DNA of 5,574 bases from Phycisphaeraceae bacterium (lineage in GTDB: Bacteria > Planctomycetota > Phycisphaerae > Phycisphaerales > Phycisphaeraceae), in the NCBI GenBank assembly GCA_029260695.1, contig JAJDCT010000459.1:1-5574 (forward strand). The letters run 5' to 3'. This document shows, in pieces, positions 1 to 5,574 of this stretch (the stretch's first letter is position 1; the number at the start of each line of letters is the position of its first letter). The notes under the pieces are model-generated. The model was not told the DNA's origin and ran no database searches. It saw only the letters and a list, made by a program, of their open reading frames with translations. A program made the translations under genes and the position numbers.

Positions 1-678
1 CTCCAATACAACTACAGCCGGTGCCGAGTGTGCCGGCTGCGCGATGAACTGCTCGACAGCCCGGCGATCGATCCCGATGTAGCCAGACAGATGTTGGACT
101 GGCACCGCAAGGCCACGGGCTATAGGGAGCAGATCGCACAGATCAACCTCGCGCTGGTGCTGGCGATGGCCAAGCGGACGCGGATGAACGAGATGGACTT
201 CGGTGACATGGTCAGCGAGGGGAACATGGCCCTGCTGCGTGCGATCGACAAGTTCGATGCGGCTCGCGGGTTCAAGTTCTCGACGTATGGCTGTCGGGCG
301 ATCCTCAAGGCGTTCAGCCGGGCCGGGATGAAGCTTACCCGGTATCGCGGCCTGTTCCCGACGGACTTCGACCCGGCGTTGGAGCGGTCTAACTTCTCGG
401 AGACCCAGCGGGCCGAGCATGAGTTTGATTGCGCCGATGAGGTCAAGCAGATCGTCACGCGCAACGACGCCGAACTGACTGAGATCGAACAGGAAGTGAT
501 CGAGCACCGCTTCAACATCAAGAAGGGCCCCGCTAAAGGCATACAGAAAGAGCCCCGCCCGCTGACGCTTGAGCAGGTCGGTAAGATTATCGGTGTGACC
601 AAGGAGCGCGTCCGACAGATACAGAACAAGGCGCTCGAGAAGATCCGGATCACCCTGGAAGACGGGTATCTGGCGTAG
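1..678 (+). CDS. Sigma-70 family RNA polymerase sigma factor (5' end outside window)
   Basis: This protein directs RNA polymerase to promoters. The frame is open to the left edge and gives 225 residues before the TAG at 676-678. A GTG at 28 could serve as a start, but the residues before it (YNYSR...) resemble the N-terminal motif of planctomycete sigma factors, so I infer that the gene begins upstream. Counting from base 1, region 2 spans about residues 41-109, with the core-binding and -10 recognition signature DMVSEGNMALLRAIDKFD followed by GFKFSTYG. Region 4 spans about 158-216, with TLEQVGKIIGVTKERVRQIQ as the helix-turn-helix. The 48 residues between them do not look like a normal region 3. 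Where primary factors have the WWIRQAI-type helix, this one has CRAILKAFSR. Region 4 also carries a basic insert (about residues 172-187) ahead of the HTH. The family is certain. The regulon is unknown, and no anti-sigma gene is visible nearby. Confidence 0.9.
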   Translation, partial: LQYNYSRCRVCRLRDELLDSPAIDPDVARQMLDWHRKATGYREQIAQINLALVLAMAKRTRMNEMDFGDMVSEGNMALLRAIDKFDAARGFKFSTYGCRAILKAFSRAGMKLTRYRGLFPTDFDPALERSNFSETQRAEHEFDCADEVKQIVTRNDAELTEIEQEVIEHRFNIKKGPAKGIQKEPRPLTLEQVGKIIGVTKERVRQIQNKALEKIRITLEDGYLA

Positions 679-725
679 GGATGGGAGCTATAAGTAGCCG
701 TTAGTTAGTAGCCCCCAGCACCGGC

Positions 726-737
726 TCCCCCGGGGGA
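726..737. repeat. Short perfect palindrome in the sigma factor 3' untranslated region
   Basis: TCCCCCGGGGGA is a perfect 12-base palindrome. It is enclosed by a weaker 6-bp pairing of CCCAGC (714-719) with GCTGGG (745-750). No T-run follows, so it is not a terminator by itself. It may only add structure to the 3' end of the sigma factor transcript, ahead of the real terminator at 769-798. No function can be assigned. Confidence 0.3.
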
Positions 738-768
738 TCGACACGCTGGGATACTTCCATATACAAGA

Positions 769-798
769 AAAACCCCTCGGTTTTGGCCGAGGGGTTTT
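769..798 (+). terminator. Rho-independent terminator after the sigma factor gene
   Basis: A perfect 12-bp stem pairs 769-780 (AAAACCCCTCGG) with 787-798 (CCGAGGGGTTTT) around a TTTTGG loop. The A-run on the left arm and the T-run on the right arm let it work in both directions. It lies 90 bp after the sigma factor stop and 32 bp before the left IS end. It should therefore stop sigma factor transcription before it enters the IS, and could also block antisense transcription leaving the IS. Confidence 0.88.
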
Positions 799-830
799 CA
801 TTGCAGACAGTGATGTATGGGTGAAACAAT

Positions 831-852
831 CCCCCGGCAAACAACATTATGC
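831..852 (+). repeat. Left terminal inverted repeat of the IS
   Basis: The sequence begins CCCCCGGC and ends CAACATTATGC. It matches the reverse complement of 1812-1833 at 18 of 22 positions: five C's, then GC, then an uninterrupted inner block of 11. The differences are position 6 and the triplet AAA (839-841), which reads TTT in the other repeat. TATAAG at 862-867, just inside the repeat, is a possible -10 box for the transposase, but no good -35 precedes it. Confidence 0.8.
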
Positions 853-931
853 GCCATTTTCTATAAGCCCTTGCGCTGGGCGCGGTTGGCGTCCATGATG
901 GTCTTGCACACCTTTTCCAAGGAGACCATCG

Positions 932-1810
932 ATGGAACGCCAACGCTATCGGGAACTCATCGCGTCGCTTCATCAAGCTCGGCACGGACACCGGGACAAC
1001 CCACGCTGTGCGCATCGCGACTGGGTCATTGTAGCGACGCTGCTCTGGGCCGGGTTGCACGGCAGGCCCGTCAGCTGGGCCGCCGACCGCGCGAACTGGC
1101 CGGGCGACCTGCGGCCGCGCTGTGGGTTGCCCAGCCAATCGTGTATGAGCCGACGCCTGCGGACCCACGGTGTGCTGAGGTTGATCCAACGCTTTGAAGA
1201 CCTGATGCGCAGCCGTCTGCCACGCGGCGACGTCAAGCTGATCGACGGCCGACCCCTGCCGGTCGGCGGGTGCTCCAAAGACCCCGACGCCCGCACGGGC
1301 CACGGCGCCGGGCACCTGATACGCGGCTACAAACTGCACCTGTTGGGCGACTTGGGCGGCGCGGTGGACCACTGGCTGGTCACGCCGATGAACCACAGCG
1401 AGCCCGACGCCGCCGAAAGGATCCTGCCTCACGCCGACGACACCGCCTACGCGATCGGTGATGGCAACTACGACATCAACCGGTTGTACGAACGGGCGGC
1501 CGAGCGTGGCATCCAATGGATCGCGTTGCCCCGACGCAAGCACGCACAAGCCCCGGGCCACCGCCGTCACAGCCCCCATCGGCTGGCGGTGTGGTCGTGG
1601 GTACGTTCGTCAGAAGGCAGCCGGACACTGCGCCGCGTCCGCAGCGGCATCGAACGCGTCAACGCCTGGCAGGGCCACGCCTCGATCGGCCTGCATCATC
1701 TGCCGCATCATGTGCGTCGAGGGCCCCGCGTGCGGCTGTGGGTCGCGATCAAACTCATCCTCTACCACCACTGGCTCGCCCAACGGATCGCCGAACGCGA
1801 TGCGGGGTGA
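932..1810 (+). CDS. DDE transposase, IS4/IS5-like, intact
   Basis: This 292-residue protein should cut and join the ends of the surrounding IS. The ATG at 932 is preceded by a strong ribosome binding site, AAGGAG at 919-924, seven bases upstream. The likely catalytic acids of the RNase H-like DDE fold are Asp105 in KLIDGRPLPVGG, Asp177 in AIGDGNYD (the usual aDkgYD motif) and Glu241 in RSGIERVNAW (the R...E-R signature of the IS4/IS5 superfamily). The GYKLHLL motif at 132-138 lies between the first two, as in relatives. The N-terminal 100 residues probably form the DNA-binding part, with an aromatic/basic stretch near WVIVATLLWAGLHGRPVSWA. There is no frameshift and no programmed-slippage site. 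I cannot name the exact IS group. The layout with SKDPDA and GHRRHSPHRL recalls a transposase subgroup frequent in planctomycetes, but this is from memory. Confidence 0.9.
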   Translation: MERQRYRELIASLHQARHGHRDNPRCAHRDWVIVATLLWAGLHGRPVSWAADRANWPGDLRPRCGLPSQSCMSRRLRTHGVLRLIQRFEDLMRSRLPRGDVKLIDGRPLPVGGCSKDPDARTGHGAGHLIRGYKLHLLGDLGGAVDHWLVTPMNHSEPDAAERILPHADDTAYAIGDGNYDINRLYERAAERGIQWIALPRRKHAQAPGHRRHSPHRLAVWSWVRSSEGSRTLRRVRSGIERVNAWQGHASIGLHHLPHHVRRGPRVRLWVAIKLILYHHWLAQRIAERDAG

Positions 1811-1811
1811 T

Positions 1812-1833
1812 GCATAATGTTGAAAGCAGGGGG
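1812..1833 (-). repeat. Right terminal inverted repeat of the IS
   Basis: This is the inverted partner of 831-852. On the plus strand it starts GCATAATGTTG and ends with GGGGG at 1829-1833. It begins one base after the transposase TGA stop, so nearly the whole element is coding plus ends, as in compact insertion sequences. Confidence 0.8.
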
Positions 1834-2029
1834 CTGAGGGTTAATACGGATTCCAGTTAATCCTTGCGCGTCTACGAAACCCACGTTCTGTCTCCGTTTA
1901 GCCCGGCCGCTTGCGGCCGGTACTGGCCGCAAGCGGCCAGGCTAAACACACAACCATCTTGAGACCCGCCGGACAAGCGGTTGAATCCGCGAGGACTAGT
2001 CTGCAACCGTATAAGTGGTGAAGCCTGAA
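1834..2029. other. Non-coding gap between IS and TPR gene
   Basis: The gap is 196 bp long and lies between two convergent genes. It contains the large inverted repeat at 1896-1947 and a minor 5-bp hairpin, GGATT (1848-1852) with AATCC (1859-1863). I see no tRNA, no credible small gene and no classic U-tract terminator in the rest. Confidence 0.6.
1896..1947. repeat. Near-perfect 52-bp inverted repeat (REP/MITE-like palindrome)
   Basis: The two 23-base arms (1896-1918 and 1925-1947) are reverse complements except for one C/A mismatch (1904 against 1939). They are separated by a 6-base loop, GGTACT. The outer part is GTTTAGCC / GGCTAAAC. Each inner 14-base core is itself palindromic (GGCCGCTTGCGGCC and GGCCGCAAGCGGCC), so each arm could also fold alone. 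Neither side carries a T-run (ACACAACC follows; on the other strand GGAGAC follows), so it is not a textbook intrinsic terminator. It could still slow polymerase between the convergent genes. Its form suits a dispersed intergenic palindrome of the REP or MITE type. Confidence 0.85.
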
Positions 2030-3004
2030 TCAGATTCGACTGAACCGTGAAAGCAGGTCAATGATTCGGGGTTGTTGAGAGTTGATGCGGATGCTCTTGC
2101 GCCAAGAGTCCAGCGCTTCGTCGCGTTTGTCGGTGTCGCTACGGCCGTCCTGGATATACAGGGTCAGCAGGCAGGCCCCTAGGCCGTTGAGTGTCGCGGT
2201 GTCGCTCGGAGCCAAAGCGATGGCTTTGCGGTATTGGAACAGGGCCGGCTCGAACTGACGCATCTTGAACTTGACGTACCCCAGCCTTTCGTAGGCGGTC
2301 ACCGATGGGCTGCGCCGTATCAAGACCTCCAGGACATTGACGGCCTGTTGAAAGTTATTCAGGTGGATGTGTGCATCGGCCAGGCCCAACAGCACCGGGT
2401 CCGCCAGGTCACCCAACTCGGCGGCCTGCCGGTAGGTGTCCACCGCCTCTTCGTAGCGTCCCAGGAGGTTGTATGTCGCGGCGAGGTTACACCAGGCGGC
2501 CTGACTCTCCGGGCCCAGCTTGGTTGAGATCTGAGTGAATGTCAGGGCCTCGCCCGGCCGCCCAAGCTGAAGGTACGCCGAGCCCAACTCGCGGTTGACT
2601 TTGAAGTCGTCGGGGTTCAAACGCCAGGCGGTCTTGTATGCGACCAGCGCTTCCTGGAGCCGGCCGAGCAGTTGTTTCATCAGACCCAGGCTGTAGTGGG
2701 CGTCGAACTTGTTTGGCTCGACGATGGTGGCACGCTCGTAGGCCCGGCTGGCCATCTCGTAATCGCCGCGCTGCTGGTAGATGCTGCCCATGCCCATGTG
2801 CGCATCAGCGATGTTGGGGTTGACCTCCAACGCCAGCCCGAACTCAGCCAGGGCCGCGTCGAGCAGGCCGTTGAGCTCGTAAGACGACGCGCTATCCAGG
2901 TGGGCGTTGGCCCGCTGGCGGGACGAGGTTGCGGGGTTCAGCGTGCAGCCGGCAATAATTGCGGCGGCGGCCAACGCTACGACGGGCAGGGAGATAGATC
3001 GCAT
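2030..3004 (-). CDS. TPR-repeat lipoprotein, function unknown
   Basis: This 324-residue protein begins with a lipoprotein signal: a short N-terminus with one Arg, a hydrophobic stretch (residues 6-18), and the lipobox IAGC with Cys20 as the acylation site. It should therefore be exported and anchored to a membrane. Residues 31 to about 310 form eight consecutive 34-residue tetratricopeptide repeats at about 31, 65, 99, 133, 167, 201, 235 and 269, many ending in the usual NPN/EPN/NPD/APS turn. The last repeat is interrupted by a polar insert (about 283-294, LYIQDGRSDTDK). TPR arrays bind partner proteins; no enzymatic domain is present. It resembles PilF/PilW-type pilotin-like or outer-membrane assembly scaffolds in architecture only. 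The ATG at 3004 is the only sensible start, since an in-frame stop lies 22-24 bp upstream (3026-3028). No clear Shine-Dalgarno precedes it. It is transcribed divergently from nadE. Confidence 0.87.
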   Translation of the reverse strand: MRSISLPVVALAAAAIIAGCTLNPATSSRQRANAHLDSASSYELNGLLDAALAEFGLALEVNPNIADAHMGMGSIYQQRGDYEMASRAYERATIVEPNKFDAHYSLGLMKQLLGRLQEALVAYKTAWRLNPDDFKVNRELGSAYLQLGRPGEALTFTQISTKLGPESQAAWCNLAATYNLLGRYEEAVDTYRQAAELGDLADPVLLGLADAHIHLNNFQQAVNVLEVLIRRSPSVTAYERLGYVKFKMRQFEPALFQYRKAIALAPSDTATLNGLGACLLTLYIQDGRSDTDKRDEALDSWRKSIRINSQQPRIIDLLSRFSRI

Positions 3005-3128
3005 GATGGACCATGATATCGACTGTCAGGTATCCGTGGTGCCACAATGGCCGGGCTATAGGACGTAGGGCCCGCCTGGCCTTACAATCCCCTGTCTCAC
3101 ACGATCCCTTTTGACCGGAATTATGGCC
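3005..3128. promoter_or_regulatory. Divergent promoter region between TPR gene and nadE
   Basis: This 124-bp gap separates two start codons facing away from each other, so promoters for both should lie in or near it. On the plus strand TACAAT at 3083-3088 differs by one base from the -10 consensus and lies 40 bp before the nadE start. The matching -35 position (near 3059-3065, TAGGACG) is poor. On the minus strand TATAGC (complement of 3055-3060) is a weak -10 candidate for the TPR gene. I see no recognisable operator for NAD-pathway repressors. Confidence 0.35.
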
Positions 3129-4910
3129 ATGCGTGTCGCTCTGGCGCAAATCAACCCGACCGTCGGTGATATCCAAGGCAACAGCCAACTGATCCGTGAA
3201 TCGATCCAGCGGGCTGGTGACGCGGGAGCGGGGCTGGTGGTTTTCCCCGAGTTATCCGTGATCGGGTACCCGCCCAAAGACCTGCTGCTTAAGCCTTCGG
3301 TGATCCGGGCCTGCCAGCAGGCGGTCGACGACCTGGCTAAAGACTGCCGGGGCATCGCCGCGATCATCGGCCACCCTTGCCCGTCCGATAACGACACGGG
3401 GCGGATGCTCTACAACGCCGCGACCCTCTGCCACGATGGTCGGCCCCAGCACCGCCGGGTCAAGAGCCTGCTGCCGACCTACGACGTCTTCGATGAGCAC
3501 CGTTATTTCGAGCCCGGGCCGGATGTACAGATCACCCCGCTGGACGGCCTGCGGTTGGGCATCAGCATCTGTGAAGACCTCTGGAACGACCGCGATGTCA
3601 TCGACCGTCAGCTCTACCACGACAACCCGATCAACGAGTTGGCGCGGCGCGGGGCGGACCTCTTCATCAACTGTTCGGCCTCCCCATTCACTGTCGGCAA
3701 ACACGCGCTGCGGATTCAGCTGATGCGCGAGGCCGCCCGACGGCACGGCCTGCCTGTGCTCTACTGCAACCAGGTCGGCGGCAACGACGAGCTGGTCTTC
3801 GACGGCTGCTCTTGCGCGGTTGGCCCGGATGGAGAACTGATCGGCCACGCCAAAGATTTTGAGCCGGACCTGTTGGTGGTAGATGTCCCGGTGGGGGGGC
3901 AGGCTGGGGCAGGCGGTAGCGGCTCTGTTGCAAAGAGCGGGAAACCAACCGGGAAGAGCGCGGAGTCTCCGGGGCCAGGGGCGCAAGCAGCAGCGATCGA
4001 GACACCCAGCGAGGGGATCGCCTCGGCCTACCACGCGCTGGTGCTTGGGCTACGCGACTACTGCAAAAAATGCGGGTTCAAGTCCGTGGTGCTCGGGTTA
4101 AGCGGCGGGATCGATTCGGCGGTGTGCTGTGCGGTGGCGGTCGCTGCACTGGGCAGGGAGAACGTCTGCGGCGTCACGATGCCCAGCCGGTACTCCTCGG
4201 ACGGTTCCGTCAGTGACGCGGAGCTTTTGGCGCAGAACCTGGGCATTGATTTCCACACCATCGCTATCGGGCCCGTCCACACCGCGTTTGAGACGATGCT
4301 CGGGCCGATCTTCGAGGGGACCGACCCCGGCGTGGCAGAGGAAAATATCCAGGCACGGGCACGCGGCGTCCTGCTGATGGCGATCAGCAACAAGTTCGGG
4401 TCGATGCTTGTCACCACTGGGAACAAGAGCGAGCTGGCGGTCGGGTATTGCACGCTCTACGGCGACATGGCCGGGGGGCTCGCGGTTCTCTCGGATGTCC
4501 CCAAGACGCTTGTCTACGAGATCGCCAACTGGATCAACGGCGACCCGGGATCTCCCCTGCGTAAACAATTCGGCAAGGCGGTCATCCCTAAGGACACGAT
4601 CACCAAACCCCCCAGCGCAGAGCTCCGCGAAAACCAGACCGATCAGGATTCGCTGCCGGAGTACGACGTGTTGGACGAGATCATCGAGCGTTTTGTCGAG
4701 CAGGAGCAGTCCGCCAAGCGGATCATCGACGAGACCGGGTTCGATTCCGAGGTCGTTCTGAAAATGATCCGCCTGATCGACCTGAACGAATACAAGCGCA
4801 AGCAGGCAGCGCCGGGCTTAAAGATCACCGGCCGGGCGTTTGGGTTTGGCCGACGCATGCCGATCGCTCAACGGTATGACAACCGGCGGGTGGTTGAGGC
4901 GGACGATTAA
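3129..4910 (+). CDS. nadE: Glutamine-dependent NAD+ synthetase
   Basis: This cytoplasmic enzyme makes NAD+ from nicotinic acid adenine dinucleotide, ATP and glutamine, the last step of NAD synthesis. From the ATG at 3129 it has 593 residues. The N-terminal nitrilase-like glutaminase domain (1 to about 254) frees ammonia and shows the Glu-Lys-Cys triad: Glu41 in VVFPEL, Lys112 in RRVKSLLPTYDVFDE, Cys148 in ISICEDLWND. The C-terminal synthetase domain (about 295-593) has the ATP pyrophosphatase loop LSGGIDSAV (Ser325 onward), then ENIQARARG, TTGNKSELAVGY and KPPSAELRENQTDQDSLPEY, and ends with a typical RAFGFGRRMPIAQRY tail. Residues about 255-291 are a low-complexity Gly/Ala/Ser/Lys linker, longer than I expect. 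The MRVALAQINPTVGD beginning fits family starts, with GGA nine bases upstream. ATG at 3123 or TTG at 3111 would add two or six residues. All key residues are present. Confidence 0.96.
   Translation: MRVALAQINPTVGDIQGNSQLIRESIQRAGDAGAGLVVFPELSVIGYPPKDLLLKPSVIRACQQAVDDLAKDCRGIAAIIGHPCPSDNDTGRMLYNAATLCHDGRPQHRRVKSLLPTYDVFDEHRYFEPGPDVQITPLDGLRLGISICEDLWNDRDVIDRQLYHDNPINELARRGADLFINCSASPFTVGKHALRIQLMREAARRHGLPVLYCNQVGGNDELVFDGCSCAVGPDGELIGHAKDFEPDLLVVDVPVGGQAGAGGSGSVAKSGKPTGKSAESPGPGAQAAAIETPSEGIASAYHALVLGLRDYCKKCGFKSVVLGLSGGIDSAVCCAVAVAALGRENVCGVTMPSRYSSDGSVSDAELLAQNLGIDFHTIAIGPVHTAFETMLGPIFEGTDPGVAEENIQARARGVLLMAISNKFGSMLVTTGNKSELAVGYCTLYGDMAGGLAVLSDVPKTLVYEIANWINGDPGSPLRKQFGKAVIPKDTITKPPSAELRENQTDQDSLPEYDVLDEIIERFVEQEQSAKRIIDETGFDSEVVLKMIRLIDLNEYKRKQAAPGLKITGRAFGFGRRMPIAQRYDNRRVVEADD
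3891..4001 (+). other. Low-complexity interdomain linker within nadE
   Basis: This segment encodes about 37 residues rich in Gly, Ala, Ser, Lys and Pro (VGGQAGAGGSGSVAKSG at its start, ESPGPGAQAAA near its end), between the glutaminase and synthetase domains. It contains a run of seven G's at 3893-3899. No fold or motif is visible. The conserved sequence resumes at EGIASAYHALVLGLRDY. The frame is continuous through it. Confidence 0.7.
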
Positions 4911-4920
4911 TTCTCTTGGG

Positions 4921-5574
4921 CTACTTCGATCCTTGCCCCATCACATCCGCGAGTGTCGTGCCCTTGGCGGCGTTGATCTGCGCGGTGTGCAGCTGAGCGA
5001 CCACGTCGGTGCCGGCCAGTCGTGAGCGTGTGCGTTCTCGCATCGCAGCCTTTTCGCTGAGGTCCAGAAGCTCATCGACACCGATACGTTCCGGGGGCCT
5101 GGCCAGTGTGTAGGCCGGGACGCCGGGCTCGCCGTGTTCGACGTGGTGGATGACGTTGGCTTTGGTGAGCATGTCGACCAGGGAGGCGACCGCCCGGTTG
5201 GGCAGGCCGGTCTCGGATTGCAATTCGTTTTGGCGGATGGAGTCGCCGTTTTCAAACGATCGGCCGATCATCGCCACCACGGGGATCATCCATCGCGGGT
5301 CGAAAAGCACATCCCGGTCCTCGGCGGTGCGCAGGCTCTTAAACCGTCGGCCGTCCATCGCCTGGATCGTGTAGGTCACCTCGACACCGAACAGGACGAT
5401 TATCCAGGTCACCCATAGCCACAATAGCGATAAAGGCACCAGTGCCAGGGCACCATAGATATTAGAACTTTGATTGGCGACATAGATCTTGAAGACTTCG
5501 ATGCTGACAATCCAGCCGACAGCCGCGACGAATGCGCCCAGAGCCGCGGCCCGTGAGCTGACCCGTGTGTTGGG
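4921..5574 (-). CDS. YihY/BrkB-family inner-membrane protein, C-terminal part (5' end outside window)
   Basis: The frame is open to the right edge and gives 217 residues before the TAG (complement of 4921-4923). A GTG at 5439 is internal, because family-typical sequence continues upstream of it. Counting from the edge, residues 9-31 form a membrane helix, followed by YVANQSSNIYGALALVPLSL and a second helix (about 47-64, LLWLWVTWIIVLFGVE). The YGALA...PL..LLW....W...L.G.E pattern is the hallmark of the YihY/BrkB (formerly 'ribonuclease BN') family. Residues about 97-165 look like a cytoplasmic winged-helix domain (QNELQSETGLPNRAVASLVD, then YTLARPPERI), as in some relatives, and a charged helical tail follows. 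The family's molecular role is unsettled; the RNase BN label is a historical misassignment. It converges on nadE with 10 bp between stop codons. Confidence 0.88.
   Translation of the reverse strand, partial: PNTRVSSRAAALGAFVAAVGWIVSIEVFKIYVANQSSNIYGALALVPLSLLWLWVTWIIVLFGVEVTYTIQAMDGRRFKSLRTAEDRDVLFDPRWMIPVVAMIGRSFENGDSIRQNELQSETGLPNRAVASLVDMLTKANVIHHVEHGEPGVPAYTLARPPERIGVDELLDLSEKAAMRERTRSRLAGTDVVAQLHTAQINAAKGTTLADVMGQGSK

Larger units (their letters stand above)
831..1833 (+). mobile_element. Complete-looking insertion sequence (about 1 kb, DDE transposase, IS4/IS5-like)
   Basis: The element is bounded by imperfect 22-bp terminal inverted repeats (831-852 and 1812-1833). It holds one transposase gene that fills it almost completely, with the stop codon one base before the right repeat. 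Its length of 1003 bp is usual for IS5-type and related elements. No convincing target-site duplication flanks it: the five bases outside are ACAAT on the left and CTGAG on the right. Either the insertion is old, the duplication is only 0-2 bp, or the outer boundary is misplaced by a few bases. The intact open reading frame suggests the element may still be functional. It sits between the sigma factor terminator and a palindromic repeat and interrupts no recognisable gene. Confidence 0.82.

Noticed and set aside
120..653. 177-residue open frame on the minus strand opposite the sigma factor
   Set aside because: It is Ser/Arg/Cys-rich with no domain and lies wholly over conserved sigma regions 2 and 4. 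It is a shadow frame.
817..1197. Plus-strand frame starting before the transposase, considered as an upstream orfA with frameshifted fusion
   Set aside because: The transposase is complete with its own strong ribosome binding site and contains all three catalytic residues. No slippery site was seen, and the frame crosses the left inverted repeat.
701..1579. Long open frame on the minus strand opposite the transposase
   Set aside because: It runs antisense through the transposase and the terminator, has no recognisable domain, and is the sort of open frame GC-rich DNA produces opposite a real gene. The transposase frame has catalytic motifs and a ribosome binding site.
2672..3016. Plus-strand open frame over the start of the TPR gene
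   Set aside because: It overlaps the lipobox and first TPR units of the clearly real minus-strand gene and has no independent features.
3252..4034. 260-residue open frame on the minus strand within nadE
   Set aside because: It is fully antisense to the conserved glutaminase domain, with Arg/Val-rich non-domain composition. It is a shadow of nadE.
1..5574. CRISPR array, tRNA or rRNA gene, riboswitch, defence or toxin-antitoxin system
   Set aside because: No regularly spaced direct repeats, cloverleaf-like segments, rRNA-like stretches or suitable small gene pairs could be recognised anywhere in the window. Non-coding gaps are all under about 260 bp and are explained above.

Overview
The window is GC-rich bacterial DNA. 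It carries a shortened planctomycete-style sigma factor, a TPR lipoprotein, a glutamine-dependent NAD+ synthetase and a YihY/BrkB-family membrane protein. The sigma factor has an N-terminal aromatic YNYSR-type motif and an oddly spaced region 4. The transposase belongs to a DDE group I associate with planctomycetes. A member of the Planctomycetota, possibly the class Phycisphaerae, is my best guess. It rests on remembered family resemblance, not on a search.

Layout from left to right. (1) Positions 1-678, plus strand: the 3' part of a sigma-70 family factor whose reading frame is open to the left edge. (2) 679-830: a short untranslated stretch with a strong bidirectional intrinsic terminator at 769-798. 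(3) 831-1833: a complete-looking insertion sequence of about 1 kb, with 22-bp imperfect terminal inverted repeats (18 of 22 matching) around one intact DDE transposase gene. (4) 1834-2029: a non-coding gap dominated by a near-perfect 52-bp inverted repeat. It lacks U-tracts, so it looks more like a dispersed palindromic element than a plain terminator. (5) 2030-3004, minus strand: a lipoprotein made almost entirely of tetratricopeptide repeats. (6) 3005-3128: a divergent intergenic region with a candidate -10 box for the next gene. (7) 3129-4910, plus strand: nadE, with glutaminase and synthetase domains joined by an unusual low-complexity linker. (8) 4921-5574, minus strand: the C-terminal part of a YihY/BrkB-type inner-membrane protein with a winged-helix-like tail, cut by the right edge.

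The genes do not form an obvious pathway. Only nadE has a precise metabolic role, the last step of NAD+ synthesis. The TPR gene and nadE are divergent, nadE and the yihY-like gene converge with 10 bp between stop codons, and the IS and palindrome fill the gap between the sigma factor and the TPR gene. This looks like a housekeeping region with one mobile insertion. I see no evidence for a new multi-gene system. The items most worth checking are the palindromic element, the IS boundaries and the nadE linker.
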